This document shows, in pieces, positions 27,827 to 37,857 of a stretch of 64,000 nucleotides of DNA. This DNA is from Rickettsia typhi (GTDB taxonomy: Bacteria; Pseudomonadota; Alphaproteobacteria; Rickettsiales; Deianiraeaceae): positions 186,001 through 250,000 of the forward strand of contig CAMAVJ010000001.1 of the NCBI GenBank assembly GCA_945861725.1, in the 5' to 3' direction. The translations under genes were made by a program, and so were the position numbers. The notes beneath the pieces were generated by a model, which saw nothing but the letters and a program-made list of their open reading frames with translations, was not told the origin of the DNA and searched no databases. Each line of letters begins with the position of its first letter. Within the stretch, counting starts at the first letter, position 1.

Positions 27827-29152
27827 TTATGAAAGTCGTTTTTTTGCTTCATCAAAACCAAGTACAGTAATTATTTCAAAAATCCCAATCGACGAAGTTT
27901 CGCCAATTAATGCCGTGCGAAATGTAGGTCCAAGATCTTTAAATTTCAGAGATTTCTCCTCAAGAAAAGACTTAAATTCATCGTGAAGATTTTCATTTTT
28001 TGCATATTTCATAAATTCTTTAATAAACATAAGTTTTTCAGAATCAATTTCATGTGGAGTTATGAAATTTTTTTTAAATAAAAGCAGAACGCTAATTAAT
28101 TCGAGTAATGTTTTAGCACGATTTTTCGCCAAATTTATTGCAAGTTCATAGTTGATAATTTCATTACAATTAAAATTATAATCATTTTCTAAAACACTAA
28201 TCAGTCGCTCATTATTTGCATTTTTTATAAAAAATTCATTAACGCTTTGCAGTTTTGTTATATCAAACCTTGAGGGAGATCGTCCAATTCCTTCAAGAGA
28301 AAACTGCTCAACAGCTTTTGCATCATCAAGAATATCGTCCGTACTACTTCCCCAGCCAAGGCGAAGTAAGTATGCACGAATTGCCTCAGGAAGATATCCT
28401 TGCGTTTTATATTCCATTGTTGAAATGGCACCATGACGTTTTGAAAGTTTTGCTCCATCATCGCCGTGAATTAATGGAATGTGCACAAATATTGGAAGTT
28501 GTGAATTTAGTGCGTTGTAAAGCAAAATTTGTTTTGCTGTATTTGTCAGATGATCAACACCGCGGATAATGTGCGTTATTTCCATATCAATGTCATCACA
28601 CACAACTGCAAACATATAAATTGGAGAATTGTCAATTCTTGCAAGAACAAAATCTTCAATTGTATCAGTGTTAATGATAACATCACCTTGAACGGCATCA
28701 TGAATTACAACATTAACACCTGTGTGAACTTTTAAGCGTACTACAGGTCTTATTCCTTCAATTTTAATATTATCTTGTGGTGAATATCTATGTATATACC
28801 TTTTATTTTTCGCAATTGCTTTTTCCTTTCGTTTTGCAATCTCATCTTCGGAAATAAACGAATGATAAGCAATGCCCTTTGCAAGAAGTTCCCCAATCCT
28901 TTCTTTGTAAAGCTCGCCTCGCTTGCTTTGATACTCAATCTTTTCATCAGGCTCCATTCCAAGCCAAGACAGCCCATTGAGTATTGCATCATAAGATTCC
29001 TTCGTGTTTCTTGCTTCATCTGTGTCTTCGATGCGAATAAGAAATTGTCCGCCGTGTTTTTTGGCAAATAGGTAGTTAAACAATGCTGTTCGTGCTGTTC
29101 CAATATGAAGAAGCCCCGTTGGTGATGGTGCGATTCTTGTCCTAACTTTCAT
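27827..29152 (-). CDS. gltX: Glutamyl-tRNA synthetase
   Basis: VRTRIAPSPTGLLHIGTARTALFNYLFAKKHGG, RIEDTD, KLSKRHGA; start MKVRTR at 29152 preferred. Confidence 0.96.
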   Translation of the reverse strand: MKVRTRIAPSPTGLLHIGTARTALFNYLFAKKHGGQFLIRIEDTDEARNTKESYDAILNGLSWLGMEPDEKIEYQSKRGELYKERIGELLAKGIAYHSFISEDEIAKRKEKAIAKNKRYIHRYSPQDNIKIEGIRPVVRLKVHTGVNVVIHDAVQGDVIINTDTIEDFVLARIDNSPIYMFAVVCDDIDMEITHIIRGVDHLTNTAKQILLYNALNSQLPIFVHIPLIHGDDGAKLSKRHGAISTMEYKTQGYLPEAIRAYLLRLGWGSSTDDILDDAKAVEQFSLEGIGRSPSRFDITKLQSVNEFFIKNANNERLISVLENDYNFNCNEIINYELAINLAKNRAKTLLELISVLLLFKKNFITPHEIDSEKLMFIKEFMKYAKNENLHDEFKSFLEEKSLKFKDLGPTFRTALIGETSSIGIFEIITVLGFDEAKKRLS

Positions 29153-29215
29153 TTGTGTAAATAAACTTTTACACATTCATTAAAAATGTTTTTTGTTTAT
29201 TCAAGGAATGTTTTT

Positions 29216-30667
29216 CTAGGATATTTTGTCAAAAGTCTTCTTATCTAAAATATGCAAATATTTCCCAAGAGTTCCAAAGAAATATTGCGATTGTGGAAAT
29301 ATATACCTTTGCATCTCTTCGTTTGTAATGGATTTCATCTCTTCAATAATTTCAAGCGGTTTTGGTTTAACGAACCACGACGACTTTGTTGATTTTTCAA
29401 TTGTCTTTTCAAGAATTTTATGAACTTGAATATAACTTCCAATTGAAGAATTTAGAGTATTTTGAAGGAAGTCTTTGGTGGTACTGTTAAATGTAAAATC
29501 ATACACTGTGTGTGTTTTAAGAAATTCACACTTTTCCACAACTTCTTTTCGGGCTTGGAGTGCCAAAATTTCAATTTCCGACCATATTCGTTCAATTTCT
29601 TCTATCGTTTTAGCTTGAGTTTTAAAATAAACGGAAAGGATGTGAGAAAAATTCTCCTTTGAAATATTGCGTTGCAAGGTTTTTAAATCTTCAAATGTTC
29701 GAACCGAGGAAGCGTACACTTGTGCAAGATCAACTTCAAAAAATTGAATGGGTGTTTTGCTAAAATGCGAATATACTTCGGAAAAAAGGTGAAACATAAC
29801 ATTCCCCTGCCCTTCGTGAATCAAAAATACTGGATGCTCTTTCTTTTCCTTAAAAATTGTCGTCGCAAGTTTGTATGTAAATGGAAATGTAACGACGAAT
29901 TTTCGCTTTTGTTCAATTGCTGGATGGCAAATCATATTTGCAGCAGAGGCAAACAGTGCGGAATTAATTGTAGTTTTTTCAATATTAAACTGTGATTTGT
30001 TAATAATGTGTTCTAATGCGTGCAATGGCTTTGCAATATAAAGTGGTTTAATTCCATACTTTTTTGCTTGGTGAATATCCGCCCTAATTGAATCACCGAT
30101 GTGAAGAATTCTGTGCGGTGCAACATTTAGTTCAAAAATTATTTTGTTATAAATGCCGCCCTGCTGTTTGGAAAGATTTTCCTCACTTGAAATATAAAGC
30201 CTTTCGTAGTGTGTAAAACCATTTGTGTGAAGAATTTGTTCAATAGTTTTTTTAGGGTAAGTGATGTCACTGGTAAAAATAATTCTTTTGTTTAAATTTA
30301 TGGCAAATTTGTAAAGCTTGAAGATATACTGTCTTTTTCTACAAATTTCAATATCAAATCCAAGTTCAGTTTTTATAGCCTTCTCTTTGTCGATGTGAAT
30401 ATGTTCGTAAATATTGTCAATTGTAATCTCTTCCTTAATTTGTTTTTGTTGGATTAAAGATTTTCTTGTATTTTTTTCTGCTCTCATTCGAACATTGTAA
30501 AACCTTTTATTTGGAATAAGTTTTTCCACAATGTGGTACATATCAAAATGGTGCAAAAATGGACGAACGATTGCCGTGTCAAAAATATCAAAAGAAACGA
30601 CTTCGCATTCCCTTATTTTGTGCAAGGGGTCGCAGTTTTCCACACTTAAAATTTTCTGTAGTATCAT
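29216..30667 (-). CDS. HAD-superfamily hydrolase, COG5610-like
   Basis: VVSFDIFDTAIVRPF, RIIFTSDITYPKKTIEQIL, RILHIGDSIRADIHQAKKYGI; ATG immediately follows the virB4 stop codon. Confidence 0.7.
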   Translation of the reverse strand: MILQKILSVENCDPLHKIRECEVVSFDIFDTAIVRPFLHHFDMYHIVEKLIPNKRFYNVRMRAEKNTRKSLIQQKQIKEEITIDNIYEHIHIDKEKAIKTELGFDIEICRKRQYIFKLYKFAINLNKRIIFTSDITYPKKTIEQILHTNGFTHYERLYISSEENLSKQQGGIYNKIIFELNVAPHRILHIGDSIRADIHQAKKYGIKPLYIAKPLHALEHIINKSQFNIEKTTINSALFASAANMICHPAIEQKRKFVVTFPFTYKLATTIFKEKKEHPVFLIHEGQGNVMFHLFSEVYSHFSKTPIQFFEVDLAQVYASSVRTFEDLKTLQRNISKENFSHILSVYFKTQAKTIEEIERIWSEIEILALQARKEVVEKCEFLKTHTVYDFTFNSTTKDFLQNTLNSSIGSYIQVHKILEKTIEKSTKSSWFVKPKPLEIIEEMKSITNEEMQRYIFPQSQYFFGTLGKYLHILDKKTFDKIS

Positions 30668-33052
30668 TTATAATCGATAAACTTTTTCCAAAAATACCGA
30701 AACCCAATCATTAGGGTCATCACCAACGTCGCGACGAATTACCTTCAGTAATTCAACCGTTTCCGCCCTTCCTGAAAGAATGTGAATTGCGTCCGTCATA
30801 CCTGAAAGGTCAATTCTTGCAATTGATGTTCGTGTTTCTTGTTTCACAAGGAAGAACCTTGAAGAAGGATCTATATTTTTGACAAGGTCAAATTCCTTAT
30901 CCGAAAGCATAAACATTTTTTGATAAGTATCAGTTGCGCGCATATTTGGAAGGAAAATCTGCGTTGCAGTTTGTTGGACAAGGGTATCACTAATCGCACT
31001 TTTTGTCGCATCTTCAACTGACTGCGTTGCAAAAATTACCATAGCATTGAGCTTTCTCATTACTTTCAGCCAGTCTTTTATTTTTGGTGCAAATACTGGG
31101 TTGTCAATCAAAGCCCATGCTTCATCAAGGATAACGATCGTAGGAGTTCCATCAAGTGATGTCTGAATTCTGTGAAAAAGATAGTGTAAGGTTGGTGGTA
31201 GAGCTACGGGATCTTGTAATATTGGTCCCATTTCAAAACCAAAGATACTTCCGTCAGCAAAGTTTATTCCGTCATTGTCGTTATCAAATATATTCGCCTT
31301 CTCGCCTTCTCCGTGCCATTTTGCAAGCTTTGATGCAATTGAGCCAATAAATTCTGTGCCAAAAAATGATGCAACATTTCTGAGAACCCTCTGCTCTTTT
31401 GGAAGGCGATAAATTCCATCAACAGCTTGGGCAATTGTTGAAGATTCTTCTGGTGTAACTTGTCTTATTTCATTACCAATAACAAGTCCAGCAAACCATT
31501 CAAAAAGAAACGATTTATTTGCTGGATTTTCTTCCAAATGTAATGGATTAAATGCCGATCTCTCAGAAGGATCAAGAACTGAATAATTTCCACCAATGGC
31601 ACGAATAAAGATTTCCGCACCGTGGTCTTTATCAAAGAAGAACATTCGTGGACGAAATTTCTGTGCTTGTGCACAAAGGAAGTTCATTAAAACAGTTTTA
31701 CCAGCACCTGTAGGTCCGATAATCATCGTGTGACCAACGTCCCGAACATGGAAGTTAAAAAAAAATGGCGTCCCTGAAATTGTATTAAAAACCGTTACGG
31801 CATCGCCCCAGTGATTATTTCTAATTTTGCCCAAAGGAAAGTTGTGCATTGAAGCAAAACCTGCAAGATTCAGCGTGTTAATAGTTGCCCTGCGGATAAT
31901 CATTGATTCATTTCCGGGTAGTTGTCCCCAAAAACACGCTTCCATATTAATCGTTTCGCGAACATTAATGATGCCGATGTTTGTCAGTGCAACGGAAGCT
32001 GATGAGCAGTGTTTATCAAGAGTTTTTTTATTTTCTCCAATGCAAAGGATACTTAAATGATGCCCACCAAAGGCATATTTTCCTGACATTGCATCGTCGA
32101 GTGCTCTCGTAATTTCGCCAATTTGGGAAAAAGATGGATCTTGTGATTGAATCAACCTTCTTTGTTGTAATTGCATTTTACTAATGGCATTTGCTTTATC
32201 AAGATAGCTGAAGCTTTGTGTAATAACCAATTCAAATGGCAATGTAAGAAATGCGTCAAGAAGACCTGCGTGCGTTGAAGGGCGATAATTCTTTAACGAA
32301 ATAATCCCCATATACTTGATATCATCGGCACGATGGCACTCGATTGCCTTTCTACTTGTATATATTCTTGAAGTTTGAAGGTATCTGTCGATTGTTGTTT
32401 TTGGGAGTAAATATTTTTGCCTTTGAAGACCATTTGTAAGCATTCCAAGAAATTCAAGCATTTCGCAATAATAAGCGTCGCCTTCGTGCTGAACTTTTAA
32501 CAAAGTTGGATTGTATGATTGAAATGATTGAAGAACTTTATCAACATTTTCCGAAAGCTCTGCGTGAGCATCTGCAAGTGATTGATTGACATCGGAATTT
32601 TCTTCATCTTTGCTAAATTGTGCGGCAATATTACTTATTGCATTTGTCATTTTATTATTTTTTCGAACAATGCTTATATAATGTTCATTTGTGAATACAT
32701 ACTCTGGTGCATGGCGATCTTCCCATTGTTTGTTGAGTAATCTTGCAAATTTGTTGTCAAATTCACCTTTTGGATACGAAGACTGTTTCATTCGAACCGT
32801 ATGAATGGAAATTGACATATTTCCACCAACCATTGCTTTAAAAAGATTGTTCCTAATTTCTTTTTTTGCATCAATTTCAACATCATCAGCCGCTTCAAAT
32901 GAAAACCCTTCAATGTGAATAATTGAAACGAGATCGTGTTTTTTTGTTAAAATTGCACTTTCATTAAAATGGCACAGGTATGGTATGAAACTTGAAGCTG
33001 GAGCTTCTTTTTTTTGAATACTGTGATACTTCGGAAAGAATTTGCTTAGCAA
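30668..33052 (-). CDS. virB4: Type IV secretion system ATPase VirB4
   Basis: Walker A HTMIIGPTGAGKTVLMNFLCAQAQKF, FFFDKDHGAEIFIRAIGG, Walker B TIVILDEAWALIDNP, MRKLNAMVIFATQSVEDA. Confidence 0.97.
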   Translation of the reverse strand: MLSKFFPKYHSIQKKEAPASSFIPYLCHFNESAILTKKHDLVSIIHIEGFSFEAADDVEIDAKKEIRNNLFKAMVGGNMSISIHTVRMKQSSYPKGEFDNKFARLLNKQWEDRHAPEYVFTNEHYISIVRKNNKMTNAISNIAAQFSKDEENSDVNQSLADAHAELSENVDKVLQSFQSYNPTLLKVQHEGDAYYCEMLEFLGMLTNGLQRQKYLLPKTTIDRYLQTSRIYTSRKAIECHRADDIKYMGIISLKNYRPSTHAGLLDAFLTLPFELVITQSFSYLDKANAISKMQLQQRRLIQSQDPSFSQIGEITRALDDAMSGKYAFGGHHLSILCIGENKKTLDKHCSSASVALTNIGIINVRETINMEACFWGQLPGNESMIIRRATINTLNLAGFASMHNFPLGKIRNNHWGDAVTVFNTISGTPFFFNFHVRDVGHTMIIGPTGAGKTVLMNFLCAQAQKFRPRMFFFDKDHGAEIFIRAIGGNYSVLDPSERSAFNPLHLEENPANKSFLFEWFAGLVIGNEIRQVTPEESSTIAQAVDGIYRLPKEQRVLRNVASFFGTEFIGSIASKLAKWHGEGEKANIFDNDNDGINFADGSIFGFEMGPILQDPVALPPTLHYLFHRIQTSLDGTPTIVILDEAWALIDNPVFAPKIKDWLKVMRKLNAMVIFATQSVEDATKSAISDTLVQQTATQIFLPNMRATDTYQKMFMLSDKEFDLVKNIDPSSRFFLVKQETRTSIARIDLSGMTDAIHILSGRAETVELLKVIRRDVGDDPNDWVSVFLEKVYRL

Positions 33053-33209
33053 AGTTTTTTCATAAATTTATTCACCAAGATAATCATTAGTTTGAAATTT
33101 GTCAAGTTCTAAAAGAAAAATGGTGGAAAAACGAAAAAAAGGGAATTGGATTAAAAAAAATCCAAAAAAGCTTGACAATAAAATAAAATCCTTTTCCAGA
33201 AGGTGCGTT

Positions 33210-33285
33210 GGCTAGATAGCTCAGTTGGTAGAGCAAAGGATTGAAAATCCTTGTGTCGGGGGTTCAATTCCCTCTCTGGCCACCA
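33210..33285 (+). tRNA. tRNA-Phe (GAA)
   Basis: GGCTAGATAGCTCAGTTGGTAGAGCAAAGGATTGAAAATCCTTGTGTCGGGGGTTCAATTCCCTCTCTGGCCACCA; encoded CCA. Confidence 0.96.
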
Positions 33286-33315
33286 TTTTTCCACCATTTT
33301 TATTTTAATATCAGG

Positions 33316-34065
33316 ATGAAAATACTCTCACCGCAAAATTCAAAGGAATATATCGAACAAAATCCAATAGTCATTATTGCTTTCTACAAATTCTGCACAA
33401 TTACAAATATCGAGCTTTTTCGCGATAAAACTAAACAATTTTGCCAAAAGAATGGAATTTTAGGAACAATTCTTCTTGGAATTGAAGGTATAAATTCAAC
33501 AATTTCTGGAACAAGAGAGGCAATTGATGCATTTTATGAATATGTAAAATTGCACGAATTTTTCAATGGGACAGTTTTTAAGGAGTCGTACTTCACAAAA
33601 ATTCCGTTTGGAAAGTTAAAAGTAAAAATTCGCAAGGAAATTGTATCAATACATGAAGAATGTGAATTTAACCCAGGTAGTTATATTAAACCGCACGATT
33701 GGGATAAATTCATTCAACAAAAGGATATCGTTTTGGTTGATACGCGCAACGATTTCGAATTTTGCATTGGAACATTTAAGGGTTCGGTGAATCCTCACAC
33801 GACAAGTTTTTATGAATTTCGTGAATGGTGTTTTAAAAATATTCCAAATAAAGAAACTCCTGTTGTAGGATTTTGCACGGGTGGAATTCGATGCGAAAAA
33901 TCGACATCTTGGCTAAAAAAACAAGGATACAATAATGTCTATCACCTCGAAGGAGGTATTTTAGGATATTTTATAGAAACAAAAAATCAGAATAAAATGT
34001 GGGTTGGAGACTGTTTCGTATTTGATGATCGCATAATCGTTAATGATGAATGTGTCGCGAGTTAA
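33316..34065 (+). CDS. trhO: Rhodanese-family tRNA uridine hydroxylase TrhO (YceA)
   Basis: ILGTILLGIEGINSTISGT, VLVDTRNDFEFCIGTFKGSVNP, GFCTGGIRCEKSTSWL; true start after tRNA-Phe. Confidence 0.92.
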   Translation: MKILSPQNSKEYIEQNPIVIIAFYKFCTITNIELFRDKTKQFCQKNGILGTILLGIEGINSTISGTREAIDAFYEYVKLHEFFNGTVFKESYFTKIPFGKLKVKIRKEIVSIHEECEFNPGSYIKPHDWDKFIQQKDIVLVDTRNDFEFCIGTFKGSVNPHTTSFYEFREWCFKNIPNKETPVVGFCTGGIRCEKSTSWLKKQGYNNVYHLEGGILGYFIETKNQNKMWVGDCFVFDDRIIVNDECVAS

Positions 34066-34097
34066 ATTTATCAAAAGCAACTAATACCAATCATTTT

Positions 34098-34135
34098 TCA
34101 ACGACTATGTGAAAAATATCACGCATAGCCGTTGA
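34098..34135. terminator. Hairpin between convergent trhO and maeB
   Basis: TCAACG-A-CTATG / CATAG-C-CGTTGA stem with inner GTGA/TCAC; no strong U-run. Confidence 0.45.
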
Positions 34136-34143
34136 TTTATGTA

Positions 34144-36402
34144 TTACAGTGAAAGTGAAAGAGCTGCTAAGTTTGCAATTTCGTTAATTGTGGAATGGTA
34201 TCGCAAAATTTGAACAGATTTTTCAAACCCATGAAGCATTGGTCCAATAACAAAACCATCATGAGCAGACTCAAGAAGGTTCATTGCAATGTGAGCCGAT
34301 GTCAAATTTGGCGTAATTAAAATATTTGCGGGCTGAGTCAATCTATTAAATGGATAATGTTCGCGTGGGTTATCAGAAAGTGCAACATCAACCATCATTT
34401 CACCATCAAATTCAAATGAAACGCCTTGTTGCTCAAGAATGCGAATTGTTTGGGCAATTTTATCATTATCAATGCCATGTCTTGAACCAAAATTCGAATA
34501 GGAAACGAATGCAATCCTTGGAGTAACGCCAAATCTTTCGACCGTTTTTGCTGTTTGCACAGCAATTTTTGCTAAATCTTCGGCAGATGGATTTTCATTT
34601 ATTGCTGTATCAGCAATAAATATTGTCTTATTATTCACGACAATTCCTGAAACTGCAAAAAGCACATCATCGCTTTTGCGTGTCAAAATTCGTGAAACAT
34701 CATTTAAAGATTTTTGATATCCTCTTGTAAATCCTGTGATTAATGAATCTGCATGACCAGATTCCAGCATTGCTGAAGCAAAGTGGTTTCTATCGGTTTT
34801 AATAAGGCGTTCGCAGTCTCTGCGAAGAAAACCTTTGCGTCCAAGTTTGGCAAAAAGAAGATCTATATAAAGATCAACAAATTCGGAATTCGCAGCATTT
34901 GCAATGGTAATGTCTTCAGAAATTCCTGCATTTTTCATTACTTCTTGTACTTTTTCCGTCCTTCCAATAAGAATTGGCTCAGCATACTCTTCATTTTTAA
35001 GCATAATTGCTACTTTGATGATTTCAAGCTCCTCACCTTCAGCAAAAATAATTTTTTTCTTTACCTTTTCCTTCGAAAGGTTATTATAAATTGATTGCAT
35101 CGTGCTTAGAGTTGGGTTTCTAAACGAGTGTAATTGTGCTTTGTATTCGCGGAAGTTTGTTATTTGCTTGCGAGCAACGCCGGAATCCATCGCTGCTTTT
35201 GCAACCGCCGATGAAACTTCCGATATGAGGCGGGGATCGAACGGAGTTGGAATTATATAAGATCGACCAAATTCAAGTTTACGCCCTGGGTATGCACGAA
35301 GAACTTCAGTTGGTACTGGTTCTTTAGCAAGATTTGCAATAGCACGAGCAGCTGCAATTTTCATTTCTTCGTTGATGTCAGACGCGTTAACATCAAGTGC
35401 TCCACGGAAGATATATGGAAAGCCCATTACATTATTCACTTGGTTTGGGTAATCACTTCTCCCAGTTGCAACGATCGCATCAGGTCTTGCTTCGTGAGCA
35501 TCTTCTGGAAGGATTTCAGGATCGGGATTTGCCATTGCAAAAATGATTGGATCTTTTGCCATTTTTTTAAGCATTGTTTTGGAAAGAGCATCCTTTGCTG
35601 AAAGACCAAGAAATACATCGGCTCCATCAAGGGCATCTTCAAGCGTCCGTGCGTTTGTTTTTGCGGTGTATCTTGCTTTAATTTCATTCATTTTTTCAGT
35701 CCTTCCTTCAAAAATTACGCCGTTTGAATCACAGGCGATTACATTTTCTTTTTTAATTCCAGCACTAATCAGTAGGTTGATACAGGCAATACCGGCGGCA
35801 CCAGGACCATTTAAGACAACCTTCAAATTTTCAAATTTTTTCCCAATTATTTCACACGCATTCATTAAACCTGCAAGGCAGATTATCGCAGTTCCGTGTT
35901 GGTCATCGTGAAATACTGGAACATTTAGGCGTTTTTTTAACGCAGCTTCGATTTCAAAACAATCAGGTGATGCAATATCTTCAAGGTTCACACCACCCCA
36001 AGAATCACCAATTGCGGCAACAACTTCAATAAATTTTGCCTTGTCATACTCCTCAACTTCAATGTCAACGCTATCAATGTTTGCAAAGCGTTTAAAAAGA
36101 ACGGATTTTCCTTCCATTACAGGCTTTGAAGCGGCAGATCCCAAATTTCCAAGCCCAAGAACCGCAGTTCCATTGGTAATTACGGCAATCATATTACCTT
36201 TTGATGTGTATTTATAAGCAGTTGTGGGATCTTTTTGTATCTCAAGACACGGAAAGGCAACACCTGGAGAATACGCGAGTGAGAGATCTCTTGCTGTAAA
36301 AAGATTTTTTGTTGGAGTAATTGAAATTTTACCTGGTTTTGGAAATTCGTGGAAATCTAAAGCTTCTTCTTTTGTAACTTTGAGCCTTGTATCTTTTGAC
36401 AT
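34144..36402 (-). CDS. maeB: NADP-dependent malic enzyme with C-terminal phosphotransacetylase-like domain
   Basis: DLSLAYSPGVAFPCLEI, FHDDQHGTAIICLAGL, ADVFLGLSAKDALS, PTA-like KKIIFAEGEELEIIKVA, SNFGSRHG. Confidence 0.95.
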   Translation of the reverse strand: MSKDTRLKVTKEEALDFHEFPKPGKISITPTKNLFTARDLSLAYSPGVAFPCLEIQKDPTTAYKYTSKGNMIAVITNGTAVLGLGNLGSAASKPVMEGKSVLFKRFANIDSVDIEVEEYDKAKFIEVVAAIGDSWGGVNLEDIASPDCFEIEAALKKRLNVPVFHDDQHGTAIICLAGLMNACEIIGKKFENLKVVLNGPGAAGIACINLLISAGIKKENVIACDSNGVIFEGRTEKMNEIKARYTAKTNARTLEDALDGADVFLGLSAKDALSKTMLKKMAKDPIIFAMANPDPEILPEDAHEARPDAIVATGRSDYPNQVNNVMGFPYIFRGALDVNASDINEEMKIAAARAIANLAKEPVPTEVLRAYPGRKLEFGRSYIIPTPFDPRLISEVSSAVAKAAMDSGVARKQITNFREYKAQLHSFRNPTLSTMQSIYNNLSKEKVKKKIIFAEGEELEIIKVAIMLKNEEYAEPILIGRTEKVQEVMKNAGISEDITIANAANSEFVDLYIDLLFAKLGRKGFLRRDCERLIKTDRNHFASAMLESGHADSLITGFTRGYQKSLNDVSRILTRKSDDVLFAVSGIVVNNKTIFIADTAINENPSAEDLAKIAVQTAKTVERFGVTPRIAFVSYSNFGSRHGIDNDKIAQTIRILEQQGVSFEFDGEMMVDVALSDNPREHYPFNRLTQPANILITPNLTSAHIAMNLLESAHDGFVIGPMLHGFEKSVQILRYHSTINEIANLAALSLSL

Positions 36403-36499
36403 AAAAAACAGAAAAAGTTTATATAACATATAGGCTTACCAGTAAATTAATTGTCAAGGATTTTTCTTTCACCTTTGCTTTCACATTTGCTTTCACCAT

Positions 36500-37441
36500 A
36501 TGTGTCACAAATTCTTCTTAACAATTTCCTTGACAATTCTTCAAAACACCTTTCTTGATACCTACGTATTTTCACTCTTATTGTTTATGAATTTCATTGC
36601 GTATATAAAGAATATTTTACTACTCGCTTTTTTGTGTGTGATATTCAGTCTTCTATACCCTATAATAATCGAACATACTCCAATTCATTTGAGATACAAA
36701 GACGGTATTATTTACACCACGCAAAATGCTTTAATAATTGGAACTGCATTTAGTTCAATCTTACTATTTACAACATTAAAATTCGTCTACATCTTCATTG
36801 CAAGAACATTTTTCATACCAGACATTCTCTTGTTCGTAAAGAAAATATTTTCCAACCATAAGGAGGATAACAACATTTTAGAGCAAATCAAAAAACTACA
36901 AAAAAATGGTGAATACAAGTATGCATTAAACCTTACAAAGAGTAATATACAAAATAGTTCGGAAATTTTATTTCAACATTTCATCATTCTACTTCGCCTT
37001 CGTAAAACTGGAGAATTTCTCCACACATTTAAAAAATATCAATGTGGCAAAGCAATTCCACTATTTATATCATGCACGAAGGAGTGGTCACACTGGAGAA
37101 AAAATCTTTTTATATCCCACCTTTATAACGCCAATCCAAATAATGATGTCATAACATACCTTCATGCACAAAATTTGGAAGAAGTTGGAAAAACTAATGA
37201 AGCTCACACAGTGATTACAAATTTCATTAACAATAAAGTTGTTTTTTTTAGAGATAGATACACATTTTTCCTCTTCAATAAACTTGCACTAAAGCTTGAA
37301 ATGCAACTTTCTGACGGAAGTACGGATTTTGCCACAAGTTACATTGAAAATATCAAAAACTATCAAAAAGATTTCCCAAACGACTCCAATGACGATCAAA
37401 GTATTTTGGAAAATGAAGGTAAAAGTGAAAAATCAAAATGA
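36500..37441 (+). CDS. Membrane protein with HemY-N/TPR-like layout
   Basis: Two TM segments followed by helical repeat region; immediately precedes a TPR protein; divergent. Confidence 0.4.
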   Translation: MCHKFFLTISLTILQNTFLDTYVFSLLLFMNFIAYIKNILLLAFLCVIFSLLYPIIIEHTPIHLRYKDGIIYTTQNALIIGTAFSSILLFTTLKFVYIFIARTFFIPDILLFVKKIFSNHKEDNNILEQIKKLQKNGEYKYALNLTKSNIQNSSEILFQHFIILLRLRKTGEFLHTFKKYQCGKAIPLFISCTKEWSHWRKNLFISHLYNANPNNDVITYLHAQNLEEVGKTNEAHTVITNFINNKVVFFRDRYTFFLFNKLALKLEMQLSDGSTDFATSYIENIKNYQKDFPNDSNDDQSILENEGKSEKSK

Positions 37442-37857
37442 AAATAGTAAAAAATATCAAAATTAGCATTCGTAATATAAAAAACTTACTGCCATCCCCT
37501 ACGAAAATTAAAAGTGGATTTATATCATTTTTAAAAACATTCCCCGATGCAATACAGAATTGTAAGCTTTTTATCAAAGATGCAAAAAAATCCTACAAAA
37601 ATCTTTATGAAAACAATATGAAATTGGCAGTTTTTCATCTTGAAAATGGAAATATTTTTGATGCCGCTTTGCGTTATAAAATCGCTCATCGCTTTGATAA
37701 AACAAGGTCGGAACCACTTCTTGGACTTGCCTACGTCTCAATCCAAAGAAAGCAAAATCAAAAAGCAATAAAATACTTCCAGTCCGCAATTGCGTTAATT
37801 CAAAATGAAGAAGATAAAAAACAGATAGAAAAAATTATATATGAAATATCTGCTTAA
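37438..37857 (+). CDS. Small TPR-repeat protein
   Basis: MKLAVFHLENGNIFDAALRYKIAHRFDKTRSEPLLGLAYVSIQRKQNQKAIKYFQSAIAL. Confidence 0.6.
   Translation: MKIVKNIKISIRNIKNLLPSPTKIKSGFISFLKTFPDAIQNCKLFIKDAKKSYKNLYENNMKLAVFHLENGNIFDAALRYKIAHRFDKTRSEPLLGLAYVSIQRKQNQKAIKYFQSAIALIQNEEDKKQIEKIIYEISA

Noticed and set aside
33241-33315. N-terminal part of the 33241..34065 ORF (MKILVSGVQFPLWPPFFHHFYFNIR)
   Set aside because: Lies in the 3' half of tRNA-Phe; the TrhO protein starts at the ATG at 33316
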